DNA of 64,000 nt from Meandrina meandrites. Its lineage: Eukaryota; Cnidaria; Anthozoa; Scleractinia; Meandrinidae. Below are positions 33,118 to 41,994 of this stretch, one piece after another. Below the pieces are notes generated by a model that did not search any database, had not been told where the DNA came from, and saw nothing but the letters and a program-made list of their open reading frames with translations. The position numbers and the translations under genes were made by a program. Each line of letters starts with the position of its first letter. The first letter of the stretch is position 1. The DNA lies in NCBI GenBank assembly GCA_963693305.1, contig OY855903.1:30967598-31031597 (forward strand). Direction: 5' to 3'.

Positions 33118-34049
33118 TTTGTTCTATTGCTTCAAAATACTACTAAAACGACCACTAAATGTCCTGGATGTAAAGTTTTAAAATCGGTCCACAACTTTGG
33201 CCCTGCGGGCAAGCACTGCCCTGGGTCCAATTTGGTTGAGGATGACAAAGGCAGTTAAGCGGCTTTGGCCGAACCAACAGTGACCTCTGCAGCAAAAGCG
33301 CCAGATATGGAATCCAATGCTGCTCTCTTACAGTCCTTGGTGGACTCTGTTCAAAAATTGACAACGGATGTGCAGTCTCATCGGCAAGAAACTCAAGACT
33401 TGCACAAGTTAGGGCAAATTCCGCCTGCAAGGGATCCGCCCCCTTCTTCTTCACTCGCAAGAAACATGACATCGGATAGTGTCACACTACCGGAGCTACG
33501 AGCCATGATTGCTCTGGCTTCTAAGGTCGATCGTCAAGTCAATCAATTTGGTTTACTCCACTCCGAGGATAGCAACACCAATGGAGGGGACATTCATTCA
33601 CCAAATGCTGGTTTACCATCAGCATTAAACTCCGGACAACCTTCTGGTAAGTTGAAATCTGGCTGTGAGGCTAAATCTTCAAGTTCAGATCTATACCCAC
33701 AGCTTTGGCCAGAGTTTCCTTTGCCTCACCCGCACTCAATGTGAGGTTAGTTATGAGGACTTACTATGGTCGAGTTTGTGACGGGATATGCCCAACTTTT
33801 GCAGTCCAAAGACGTCAGTGCATTCCAGGTGTCGGAGCATCAAAAGCATTTGGTCTCTTTGATGTACATCATGCAGCAGTTCACTTGGCCGGCTGTTCTC
33901 AATTTCCATGGCGCTGTTCTGCTTGAAATTCGCGCGGGGTCTTACTAAGTGGTCGCACGTTGTATGACCACCCTTTACCTGCATTCCAGTGCACAGCAGT
34001 GAATGCTGTGCACAATGTGCAGAAGCATGAGGCCTGGACCACCACCAAG
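33118..34049 (+). pseudogene. Gag-like (DIRS-type?) exon block, broken
   Basis: After acceptor ATATTTCAG: KCPGCKVLKSVHNFGPAGKH (a CxxC..H..C cluster), a TAA at 33256-33258, then the same frame to 33744 with a coiled-coil-like LLQSLVDSVQKLTTDVQSHR and DLYPQLWPEFPLPHPHSM. A frame change leads to MVEFVTGYAQLLQSKDVSAF and FTWPAVLNFHGAVLLEI (33766-), and another to RTLYDHPLPAF and HEAWTTTK before donor AAG|GTAAGT at 34049. The W/aromatic-rich helical blocks resemble gag-like ORFs of tyrosine-recombinase or related retroelements; that label is inference. At least one stop and two frame changes. Confidence 0.4.
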
Positions 34050-35504
34050 GTAAGTCTTGTCTTCAACTTAGGATTTATACTGAGCTTTAAAGTAAAAATG
34101 TGCTTTGGATTTTAAATTAGCTTACTTATGCAGCCATTCATTTTAAGGAACATGATGCTTAATTCAAGGTGACTATTTGTCTAGCATAATTTTGATTAAT
34201 AATTTTTTGACCATTTTTTCGTTATTTAAATAATTGTAACAAATACTCTACTGGCTGTTGGAACTGCAGAGAGTGCAATGCAAAAGAACACTTTTGATTT
34301 CTATGTGATGTTACATATATAATTTAATAGTCTTCTTGTCAAAATAGCAGGAGTCCAAATGTTCTTTTCTGATTGTTATAACTTGCAGATTGGGGAATTG
34401 TACCACATTGTGTCACTTGCTCAGCATGTAATTAATAAACAGCAAGTGAATTTCAAGTATGACATGAACACAATGGAGATCTCAATCAGCACAGAAACAT
34501 CACTGGTACATCACAAGTATCAGAGTCATCAACACGTATTGTAGTCGATCAATTGGTGGTCCAGTTTACTTCAAGAATCATAATAGAAAGGAAATTCTTA
34601 TGAGAAACTAATTTGACATAAAACAAAGTGAAGACCAAGCCATAGTTCAAGGCATGATGATATCCAATGCTACCGGAATCACAGTTCTTTTAAGAGAATT
34701 GCCTTCTGCACTAATCTGCAAACTTAGTTTCAACAATTAATGAGTACTGAACTCTTTCCATACCTATCTCTAAACTTTGATATTTTTTCAAGATCACTTT
34801 GAAGAACATAATATCCATACATTGCTTAGGAGATTAAGAACTATTTTTAAAGCTACTGTTGAAAAACAGAAAGAATGATCTTGTTTATTATTACTATTCA
34901 GTAGAGTATTAATGGTTGACATTATATGCTGTATAATTTACTATTTATTGCCATCATCCTTCTCTCTCTATGGAAAAAAGGAGCATTCAGATTAAAAAAA
35001 GTACTGTAAAGTACATGTTGAATTACATGTGAATAAATTGTGATTAGTATACAAAGTAGGCAATTCATGTAAATGTTGCTTGCAAATTGACATTTCATTT
35101 TGCAAGGAACAGCTTTAGTCCATGGCATATGTTAAATGGCATACTCTTAACAAGAAAGTCACAAGTGCGCAGTTAGTTTCAAGGACTTTGGTGTGCAACC
35201 ATTCCTATAAGCTTAATAAATCGAAAATTCAAAAAATATTTTGCTAAAAAATAGCTGTGTGATTTATTGCATGAAAGTTACCAGTAGATTTTGAAAGACA
35301 TTTCAGAATTAGTATTAATGCTATAAAAACATGATGTTTCACAAGCAAGAAAATCTCAGAAGATCTTAAGTTCACAGAAACAAAGCCCTTTCTAGTAGTA
35401 AACCAGCAAAGTGCGTTATCTGAATATAAATGTAATTCGTGCGATGTGCTACATGAGCCACCACCTCCACCTGCGCATTGAGGAGCACAGATACTCTGTG
35501 ATTG
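34050..35504. other. No gene seen
   Basis: AT-rich DNA with chance ORFs only. Nothing recognised on either strand. Confidence 0.3.
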
Positions 35505-35764
35505 AAGGCAGCGTGGCCTAGTGGTTAGGGCGCTGGACTTTTAATCCGGAGGTCCCGGGTTCAAATTCTCCTCCCTGCCACTAAATGGATTTGTCTTCAG
35601 TGGTCCTGAATTCAACTCCTCCACACTTTGTATTTTGCCAACTGGTCAGCCTCCTGTCAGTTGGGATTTTTAACAAGTTTATGTTTGATTTATAATATTT
35701 ATTTCACTATTTACAGTCTCCTCAATTAGTACAGCTGTGCATTGACACTTAAATAAAGTTATTT
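35505..35764 (+). mobile_element. tRNA-Lys-derived SINE
   Basis: The head GTGGCCTAGTGGTTAGGGCG holds a Pol III A box, followed by an anticodon-stem-like GGA-CTTTTAA-TCC (anticodon TTT, Lys) and B box GGGTTCAAATTC (35558-35569). A non-tRNA body then runs GGTCCTGAATTCAACTCCTC .. GCCAACTGGTCAGCCTCCTG to an AT-rich 3' end with AATAAAG. The acceptor stem is not closed and the body makes this a SINE, not a functional tRNA gene. Confidence 0.8.
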
Positions 35765-35784
35765 TTTTAAACACCTTCAAGAGG

Positions 35785-36015
35785 GGGACGTTGGGGTTTT
35801 CGGTTGTTTGGTTTGGGCCATTTTTCAGCCTGGTTTTTCGGGTTTCACAACAAAAAACAGTGGTTTTTTGGTCTTGGTGTCTTCTTCGGTTTTTGGGGTT
35901 TCCTTCTATTGTCATTTGGTTTTCAGTTTCCATCAAAAATACTAGCAGTTTTTCGGATTTGGTACTTGCTGTGGTTTTCAGTTTTTCCCATTTGGTTTCC
36001 GGTTTCTCTGAGGTC
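35785..36015. repeat. T/G-rich degenerate repeat (GGTTTTCGGTTT-like)
   Basis: Strand-asymmetric, T- and G-rich, built from loosely repeated CGGTTTTTGGGGTTT-like words. The overlapping hydrophobic ORFs here are by-products of this composition. Confidence 0.6.
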
Positions 36016-36213
36016 ATGAAGACCCTGCTGGTGAGAAAGTTCTCAAATGGCCTTTTGACCCATCCATGCAGCTGTTATTTGATAAGAATGCGTGACAAGC
36101 CTGAATATAGGTCAATATAGCTTCCGCAGGAAGGTTGTATCTCAAATATTACGCGGCTCAAATAACCTCCATTAAGGACTTTGACCTTGAGCTTATTAGC
36201 TGGTATCGTAATT

Positions 36214-38828
36214 ATGGCTGCCAACATCGAAGAGAATCTTGAAGAAGGCGCAGCAATTGCGGATGGTGCAAATAGAGCTGTGCTTTTGTTAAGAATAAAG
36301 ATCAATGGTCAGATCCGGCATTGACACAACTTTGTCAGTAAGTGTAACAGTAATAAAACAGGTTTCCTGGTTTCTCAGTGGACCTTCTGTAATCTAAACC
36401 ATTCTAGACCTTACTATGATGTTATTACGCAACACGTTTTTGACTGGTAAAGTCTGTTTTGTATGTATAAGCCTTTTTGGCAAATCGATGCTAATCGACC
36501 ACATCAAATTGGTTGTGAGTCTCTTTTCCAGAGTGCTTTTCTTTTAATTTTGTTGTTTGCAGTTTTTTCTATACATACTATATTTTTGCATCTTTTGTCT
36601 TTCATAGTGAATTTGCTGGTCTCAGAGAAACCGCAAAGAATTTAGGACTGGGTGACTCAATTGAAGTCCAACTCAACAGGTGGGATTTTTACGAAGTTTA
36701 AACAGTAGCAGGTTAGAACTAAGCACGAACTGCGAATTTATTCAACCTTACATAAAAACAGAGATTTTTAACATATAATTTTGTTTAATCTCAACAGTGA
36801 AACGAGGAAGAGTGGATCAGCAGCTATCTCTGGAACTTCCAGAAATACTTAAAGGGGAAGATAAATTGCAAGGTTAGTAAAAGTGTTTAAAATCAGTTGT
36901 CACTGTTTTAACAATGTTAAGTCAATAATTCAGAACTTCTGTTTCATTTACTGAAGTGAGTTGTATGTAAAAATTTGTCAATTCCCCCCCCCCCCCCACA
37001 CACACACACATACAAGTATTTCTTCAATATCTCACGTAAGAAAAAATGGTAACTAGGTTAAACATGGAGTCCGCTGATAAAATGTTTTTTCGCATACAGT
37101 TATTGTATACCCAATTAAGACATCATTTGGGAAAAATGCCCTACCATTACAATAACAATGGCAGATTCAAGCACTGGCTCTGCAACTTCTTGAAAGGAAC
37201 GTGAAACAAGCGTCACAAAAGATAAGAGCAAATACATACTTAAAGAGGAGGAAAAGGAAAAACTTAACAATGGTATGTCATATATTTCAGGGTTTATGGG
37301 TACATAGCATTAAGGAGAAAATCTAAGGACGTTAAAGTGAATATCAATTGACTTCACTTTGGCCATTTTGTGGTGAAGTATGCGTTTGCATTCCAAAATT
37401 CTGCTAATAAAATACAATTGTATACCAAAAATATGCATTAGACGTCCACTTTGCCACAGGCAAAAGGGGTACTTTTTTGCTGATAAATAATTCTCAAAAT
37501 CCGGGGAAGATAGTATCATAAAAAATAGCTGTCTTTTCGCTTGCAGACCTTGCATCAAGAAATGGCAGTGTGGTTGTGAAGTGTGTGAAGCACACCTACA
37601 TGAAGGTCAATCGAAAACTTCTGTTCTGGCCGTGGAAAATTAGATGTGGGCTTTGCAACACAAACATTCAGCTCCGTTGTGACACAAGTCATGCTGGAAG
37701 ATTGTCTAGCTTTAACCGGCATAAGTATATAAATTAACTACAAGGGGTTGATAAAAAACTTTAGAAGGCAAACAATAAAACACTTTTTTTTATTTATTTT
37801 TAGAACAGAACCGAGGTGAACCGAGGTGACGCAAACAGCAAACGTCAAGCAACTATCAGTGGATACCTGATTGGTGCTAAACGCAAAGAGACTTCGGAGC
37901 AATCTGGATAAGTGTCTCAGAGGAAAAAGGCAAAGCACCTGCAGAAACCTTCTGAACCTCCTCGAGAAATTGAATCAGACCTTGACCTTTCGGACTGTGA
38001 AAAGTAAATATAATTGTGTTAAATTTGAATGTTATTAAATATAAATATCATTTCGCTATTTGTGATTTACAATGCTTGTGATGAAGGAGAAGCACCCTCT
38101 GAAACGTGCTAAATATTCTCTAAAAATCGACTGGGACATTGACCACTCGGAATGTGAAAAGTAAAATACTTAAATTTTGCTTTATGATTATTTTATGATA
38201 ATTTTATTTTTTTAGCGAGTTGTAATCCTTTCAACGTAACTGCGACAAGTACAAAATAAAAGTTGAAGACAGTTTTAATTCCATGTAAGTCTCATTTTTT
38301 AACTACCATAATTTATACACATTGTTCTGTCCAAAGTTGCCTCAAGAATTAAAAATCAGTCCATCGTTTTAAAGATACTCAATAGCTTTAAAAAGCAACA
38401 TAAAACCAGTAAGGCATTCAACACATCAGTAATCGAACTTACTTTGCTCTTTAGATCATCACAATGGAGCAGTGATAACGAAAGTCCTCAAAACCTTGAT
38501 TCTGATCACTACAGTGACTCAAGTGAAGAACGTTTGAAAGAGTCAGGATCAGAATCCGACTTTGACAAAGATGACTTGTTAGAAGTATGTTTTTGCAGTT
38601 GCAATGAAAAGGAGAGTGACAGCGAAATTGATGAAGATGATTTAACAACTGTGTATGTTGGCATTGACCAAGGAGATATCCCATGCGTAAAGCTAAATAA
38701 ACTCATTAAAACAGGCAAAATTTAGAAGGACAGAATTTTTTACAAGTTTATACAGGTAATGTACGATCTGTTCCATCCATATGACCGTGAGGTCATTGAG
38801 TTCTTTAACACCATAACATACCTAGGTG
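36214..38828 (+). pseudogene. Multi-exon gene relic with CxxC/His zinc-finger-like exon and acidic region
   Basis: A series of exon-like blocks with GT-AG borders: MAANIEENLEEGAAIADGAN (36214-36337, one frame slip), EFAGLRETAKNLGLGDSIEV (36608-36679), VKRGRVDQQLSLELPEILKG (36798-36872) and a Lys/Glu-rich exon to about 37272. Then VNRKLLFWPWKIRCGLCNTN followed by an H..H segment (37547-37736; C-x2-C .. H, BED-finger-like), SKRQATISGYLIGAKRK (37804-38003), and an Asp/Glu/Ser-rich exon (38456-38725) continuing as KDRIFYKFI..DREVIEFFNTITYLGG to donor G|GTAAGG. Stops (36325, 37734, 38722) and phase conflicts show decay. The family is not recognised with confidence. BED-like fingers often come from hAT-type transposases, so domestication or transposon origin is possible. 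Confidence 0.45.
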
Positions 38829-38887
38829 GTAAGGCTACAACCTGTTTCATGAGCGTTTTAAAAGTACATTTGTTAATCGTTTAATTT

Positions 38888-38943
38888 TTAGATATAACTT
38901 AGCTTTAGAATAACAAGGTCAGAGCCTTTTAACTTATTAAGTA
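38888..38943 (+). repeat. Repeat R, left half of copy split by the pogo element
   Basis: GATATAACTTAGCTTTAGAA .. TTAACTTATTAAG-TA matches 40076-40129 with one mismatch. Its right half lies at 40454-40591. Confidence 0.9.
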
Positions 38944-38956
38944 CCGTATTTATTCG

Positions 38957-39061
38957 CCTACAAGCCGATCCTGGCTATAAGCCGAGACCCCAAACTTGAG
39001 GGAACTGACGATGGGCTTGAGCTTGTCAAAAAAAATTGGAAAACTCTCGGCTATAAGCCGA
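38957..39061. promoter_or_regulatory. Subterminal GGCTATAAGCCGA sites, left end (matched at 40275-40443)
   Basis: Near-palindromic (T)CGGCTATAAGCCGA occurs at 38957-38968 (CCTACAAGCCGA), 38973-38985 and 39047-39061 on the left, and at 40275-40287, 40356-40370 and 40429-40443 on the right. Such repeated subterminal motifs are candidate transposase-binding sites (inference). Confidence 0.5.
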
Positions 39062-39310
39062 GACCAAAGTTTCGCAGAAAAATTTCACCTTTGAAGCGTC
39101 CCTATCAGGAAACATATGTTGATTGTTGAACAAATAAACACAACCAAATGAATATTCAAGAGTTTATTGTAAACAGTTAGCAAATCAGCGAGAATGTGAA
39201 TATCAATTGATCCTAACTAGTCTATAAGTACAGCTGAACATAACGAATTCCACCATTCAGACAAAGTCTCAAACAAACGCTTACCGAAATTATCAGTTAA
39301 CATATCGTCC

Positions 39311-39548
39311 ATGGCTTTTAAGCTCAAAGTTGTTGCTGAAGCTGAGGCTGTTGAAAACAACTCAGAGATCGCCCGAGATTACGGGATTAGCGAGTCGATG
39401 GTTCGTCGATGGAGAAGAGATCAGGCGAAGCTTTTCAACGGCGAGCTGAAGATGTCTGCGAGACGAACAACGTTGGGCCGCTTCACTCCAAAGTATCCAG
39501 AGCTAGACAAGCAGATGTTGGAATGGTTTTCAGACCAAAGAGAGCAAG
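39311..39548 (+). pseudogene. pogo-type transposase N-terminal helix-turn-helix exon
   Basis: ATG 39311 (ATCGTCCATGG context). KVVAEAEAVENNSEIARDYG, ISESMVRRWRRDQAKLF and LDKQMLEWFSDQREQ make up the CENP-B-type N-terminal HTH and the start of the second HTH, which bind transposon ends. The exon ends at a near-perfect donor AAG|GTGAGT (39549). The DDE domain is absent downstream; the next 280 bp is not coding-like. Confidence 0.75.
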
Positions 39549-39826
39549 GTGAGTACTCATCGCTTCATGACAAATCGGATAAACATTTCGTGTAGATTCA
39601 ATTGATTTTTTGTTATCGAAATCGATCAAAAAGTTTTCCCTCGAACTCTTCGCACGAGCGAGCACGTGAGTTTGTTTGTCGACCGTGGGAACCAACGCTC
39701 GTGATTGGCCAGATTTAGAAATCGTCATAACAAATTAACAATGCCTGTCAACGCGAAGTAAACAGAACACTTCACTTCGATTACTTTGTTCGCTTGAATG
39801 TTTATTTATCCTGGACGGTGGATGCC

Positions 39827-39943
39827 ATGGACGGAACGGAAGACGACGCAATCTACTCCGAGGACTCACAGGAACTCGATGATGATGAAGAAATGGAGGA
39901 TGAGTTCGAGACGGACAGCGAAGACGAGACTGATGGCGAGTAA
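39827..39943 (+). other. Acidic C-terminal ORF of the pogo element
   Basis: MDGTEDDAIYSEDSQELDDD followed by EEMEDEFETDSEDETDGE and TAA: 38 residues, about half Asp/Glu. Acidic tails are typical of pogo-family transposases, so this is probably the terminal exon left after internal deletion. Confidence 0.5.
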
Positions 39944-39985
39944 ACTTTCAGTTGAAAGCTAATAACTACAGTATCACACACAAAC

Positions 39986-40001
39986 GGCTCCTTTAGGAGC
40001 C
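39986..40001 (+). promoter_or_regulatory. Histone-type 3' stem-loop motif
   Basis: GGCTCCTTTAGGAGCC then ACCA: a six-base-pair stem, UUUA loop and the ACC(C)A-like 3' flank of the replication-dependent histone mRNA element. The closing pair C-G replaces the usual U-A. It lies 43 bp after the acidic ORF's stop codon. No histone coding sequence is nearby. Confidence 0.6.
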
Positions 40002-40073
40002 ACCAATTATATAAAAGTTCAATGACCAACTTTTGACTTGTTTTTGTTGTGTTTTACTATAATTTCATGAAAC

Positions 40074-40235
40074 TTAGATATAACTTAGCTTTAGAATAAC
40101 AAGGTCAGAGACTTTTAACTTATTAAGTAGTACATTTTATATGCTTTTAGAACTTTTTAATATTGCAAATCGTTTTTAATTTTTTATTGCCTGTAACATA
40201 AGATATGTATTTTTATCTTTTGACTCAATAAAGAC

Positions 40236-40267
<32 letters not shown>
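40074..40267 (+). repeat. Repeat R, uninterrupted copy inside the pogo element
   Basis: TTAGATATAACTTAGC .. ATTAAGTAGTACATTTTA .. CAATAAAGACC(ATT)n. It is collinear with the joined flanks of the pogo element and shows the empty site ATTAAG-TA-GTACATT. The (ATT)n tail and AATAAAG suggest a retroposed 3' end. Confidence 0.9.
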
Positions 40268-40268
<1 letters not shown>

Positions 40269-40453
40269 TGACTTGGCTATAAGCCGAATCAGAAATGTCT
40301 ATGATGATTTTTACTTTGTTGATGACGCTTCGAAGAAAAAAATCATTCAAAACTCTCAGCTATAAGCCGAACCCCCCTTTTCGGAAAAAAAATTCCCAAA
40401 ACTGAGTAAAATTTTTTGCAAAAATCGCTCGGCTTATAGGCGAATAAATACGG

Positions 40454-40591
40454 TAGTACATTTTATATGCTTTTAGAACTTTTTAATATTGCAAATCATT
40501 TTTAATTTTTTATTGCCTGTAACATAAGATATGTATTTTTATCTTTTGACTCAATAAAGACCATTATTATTATTATTATTATTATTATTAG
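40454..40591 (+). repeat. Repeat R, right half of split copy
   Basis: TAGTACATTTTATATGC .. CAATAAAGACC(ATT)n, continuing the left half at 38888-38943 after removal of the pogo element. Confidence 0.9.
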
Positions 40592-40839
40592 GGGGCCCTA
40601 TGAACTTTGGCAATGGGAAAGACAGTGCCCATTTGATCACAAAGCACCACCAAAACGATTTACAAAAATCAGTGAAATTGATGACATTTCAGATGTCACT
40701 TTTAGTTTTAATTATTGGGAAAGTACATATCAGATCGCAGAAGAGTGAAGTAGGCAATCTTAATTGTCTTTCTAGGAACCAGGGCCTAATGTTTAGTGTG
40801 GCTATGGAAAACATGTGTACGAGTCATGTGTTGATGTGA
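40592..40839 (+). other. Coding-like exon fragment, unrecognised
   Basis: After ATTATTAG the DNA reads GPMNFGNGKDSAHLITKHHQ in one frame; an overlapping frame gives PPKRFTKISEIDDISDVTF. It could be the continuation of the gene at 36214-38828, whose last exon ends at a donor just before the insertions. No family assigned. Confidence 0.25.
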
Positions 40840-41164
40840 CACGTCAGTTTGGGAAAACTCAAAATTCCTTACATGAAAATTTTGGGGTAAGTGTGTCAAT
40901 GAAACTGATAGTTGTTACTGTTTTTTCTTTTACTGAATAACAGATGGTAGAACTAGTGGAAGGAGCTGCTGGCTACTGGTACTCACAGCAGCATGCATAC
41001 TGTTCTGCACTTAAAAAAAATTAAAACTGCAATAGGGAACGAGAAAAAAAGCAAGCCAAAAAAATGTTGCCAAGTAGCTAAGATTCAAATTACCCAAATT
41101 TTTGGAAATTGTGAAAACATCTTTAGAGTAAAAGGGTCTTTACCTTACTGCTACCAAGCAAGAG

Positions 41165-41335
41165 TTAAGTGAAAAGCAACAATAGTTGTAGAACATGGAA
41201 ATAATGGGAAGGGCTCCATATAAGAAGGAAAGTAAACGTACCAAAGTGTTGACTGATACACCTCACAACACTAATATTAAACTGCTTGCTAAGTGTTTTT
41301 AATGCTCAAATTGCATGTTATAATAGATGAGATAC
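41165..41335 (+). repeat. Dispersed repeat X, copy 1
   Basis: AGAGTTAAGTGAAAAGCAACA .. GGGCTCCATA .. GTACCAAAGTGTTGACTGAT .. AAATTGCATGTTATAATAGA matches 54065-54215 in order and orientation. A third partial match is at 54270-54350. Confidence 0.6.
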
Positions 41336-41486
41336 ATTAAACCTAGTGAAATTCTACTTAAAAGTTAATTCATCTGAAAACCTGCACACTCCATATGTGT
41401 AATTTTTAACATCAAAAACCTCATGAGATATTGAGTTGAACACTTGAAGAAAAATTTCATATCGCCATGCACATACGTTTTTGCAG

Positions 41487-41957
41487 ATCAAAATGGATTG
41501 TTTCCTCAACTGGAAAGTGTCAGCGTGTGTGAATTGGACATAAGTCAAGTTAGGGAGATCAGTAACGCAAAGCCAAATTACGAATCATCCGAGGAATAAA
41601 GCTCTGACGCAGAGTTCATGCAAACAGCTTACAGACTAGCCACGAGCAGCAAGAGTGCACAGAAAGGTAAAAGAAAAGTTCCAAAAGGCAAGGGCCAAAG
41701 AGCAGTACAAGGCAGGAAGGCTTTGTCGCTGGCTGCAATGGTCGAGAGTGATCACTCTTCCTGGTACTTCAAAGGTGACAGTTGGTGAGCGAGTCAACTC
41801 CAAAATCCCCCGGTACAAAACTGCCTGGTGAAGTGCAACATTAGCACGTCATGTTCAGATGTAAAGGAAGCCTTAAATCGCAAACTGCTTGTACAACCGG
41901 CAAACATTGTCTTGTATGACAGGGATTTCCTCAACATTTCAGACTCCCCGGGTGAGT
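41487..41957 (+). pseudogene. Coding-like exons, unrecognised gene relic
   Basis: After acceptor TTTTTGCAG one frame gives QNGLFPQLESVSVCELDISQ, one TAA, then SSDAEFMQTAYRLATSSKSA. It runs on as FQKARAKEQYKAGRLCRWLQ and KVTVGERVNSKIPRYKTAW. After a frame change, CSDVKEALNRKLLVQPANIV followed by LYDRDFLNISDSP reaches a GGTGAGTA donor (about 41951). The run reads as a real but broken coding sequence. No domain is recognised; it may belong with the gene at 36214-38828. Confidence 0.35.
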
Positions 41958-41994
41958 AGGCAAGAATTTTGTCATGCCGTTTTTGTACAGACAT

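Larger units (their letters stand above)
38944..40453 (+). mobile_element. pogo/Tigger-type DNA transposon, internally deleted
   Basis: Ends CCGTATTTATTCGCCTAYA / reverse complement TRTAGGCGAATAAATACGG, flanked by TA on both sides (38942-38943, 40454-40455), the target duplication of the pogo/Tc1 superfamily. Near both ends, GGCTATAAGCCGA recurs. It encodes a CENP-B-like helix-turn-helix exon and a short acidic exon but no DDE catalytic core, so it cannot move on its own. It contains copy 2 of repeat R. Confidence 0.8.

Noticed and set aside
35513..35580. Functional tRNA-Lys gene
   Set aside because: A and B boxes are good, but the acceptor stem is not closed and a SINE body follows directly.
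35679..36120. Overlapping ORFs on both strands in T/G-rich DNA
   Set aside because: They reflect a low-complexity repeat; the predicted proteins are compositionally biased and mutually antisense.
39980..40010. A histone gene near the stem-loop motif
   Set aside because: No histone-fold coding sequence lies upstream; the only ORF is a short acidic one.
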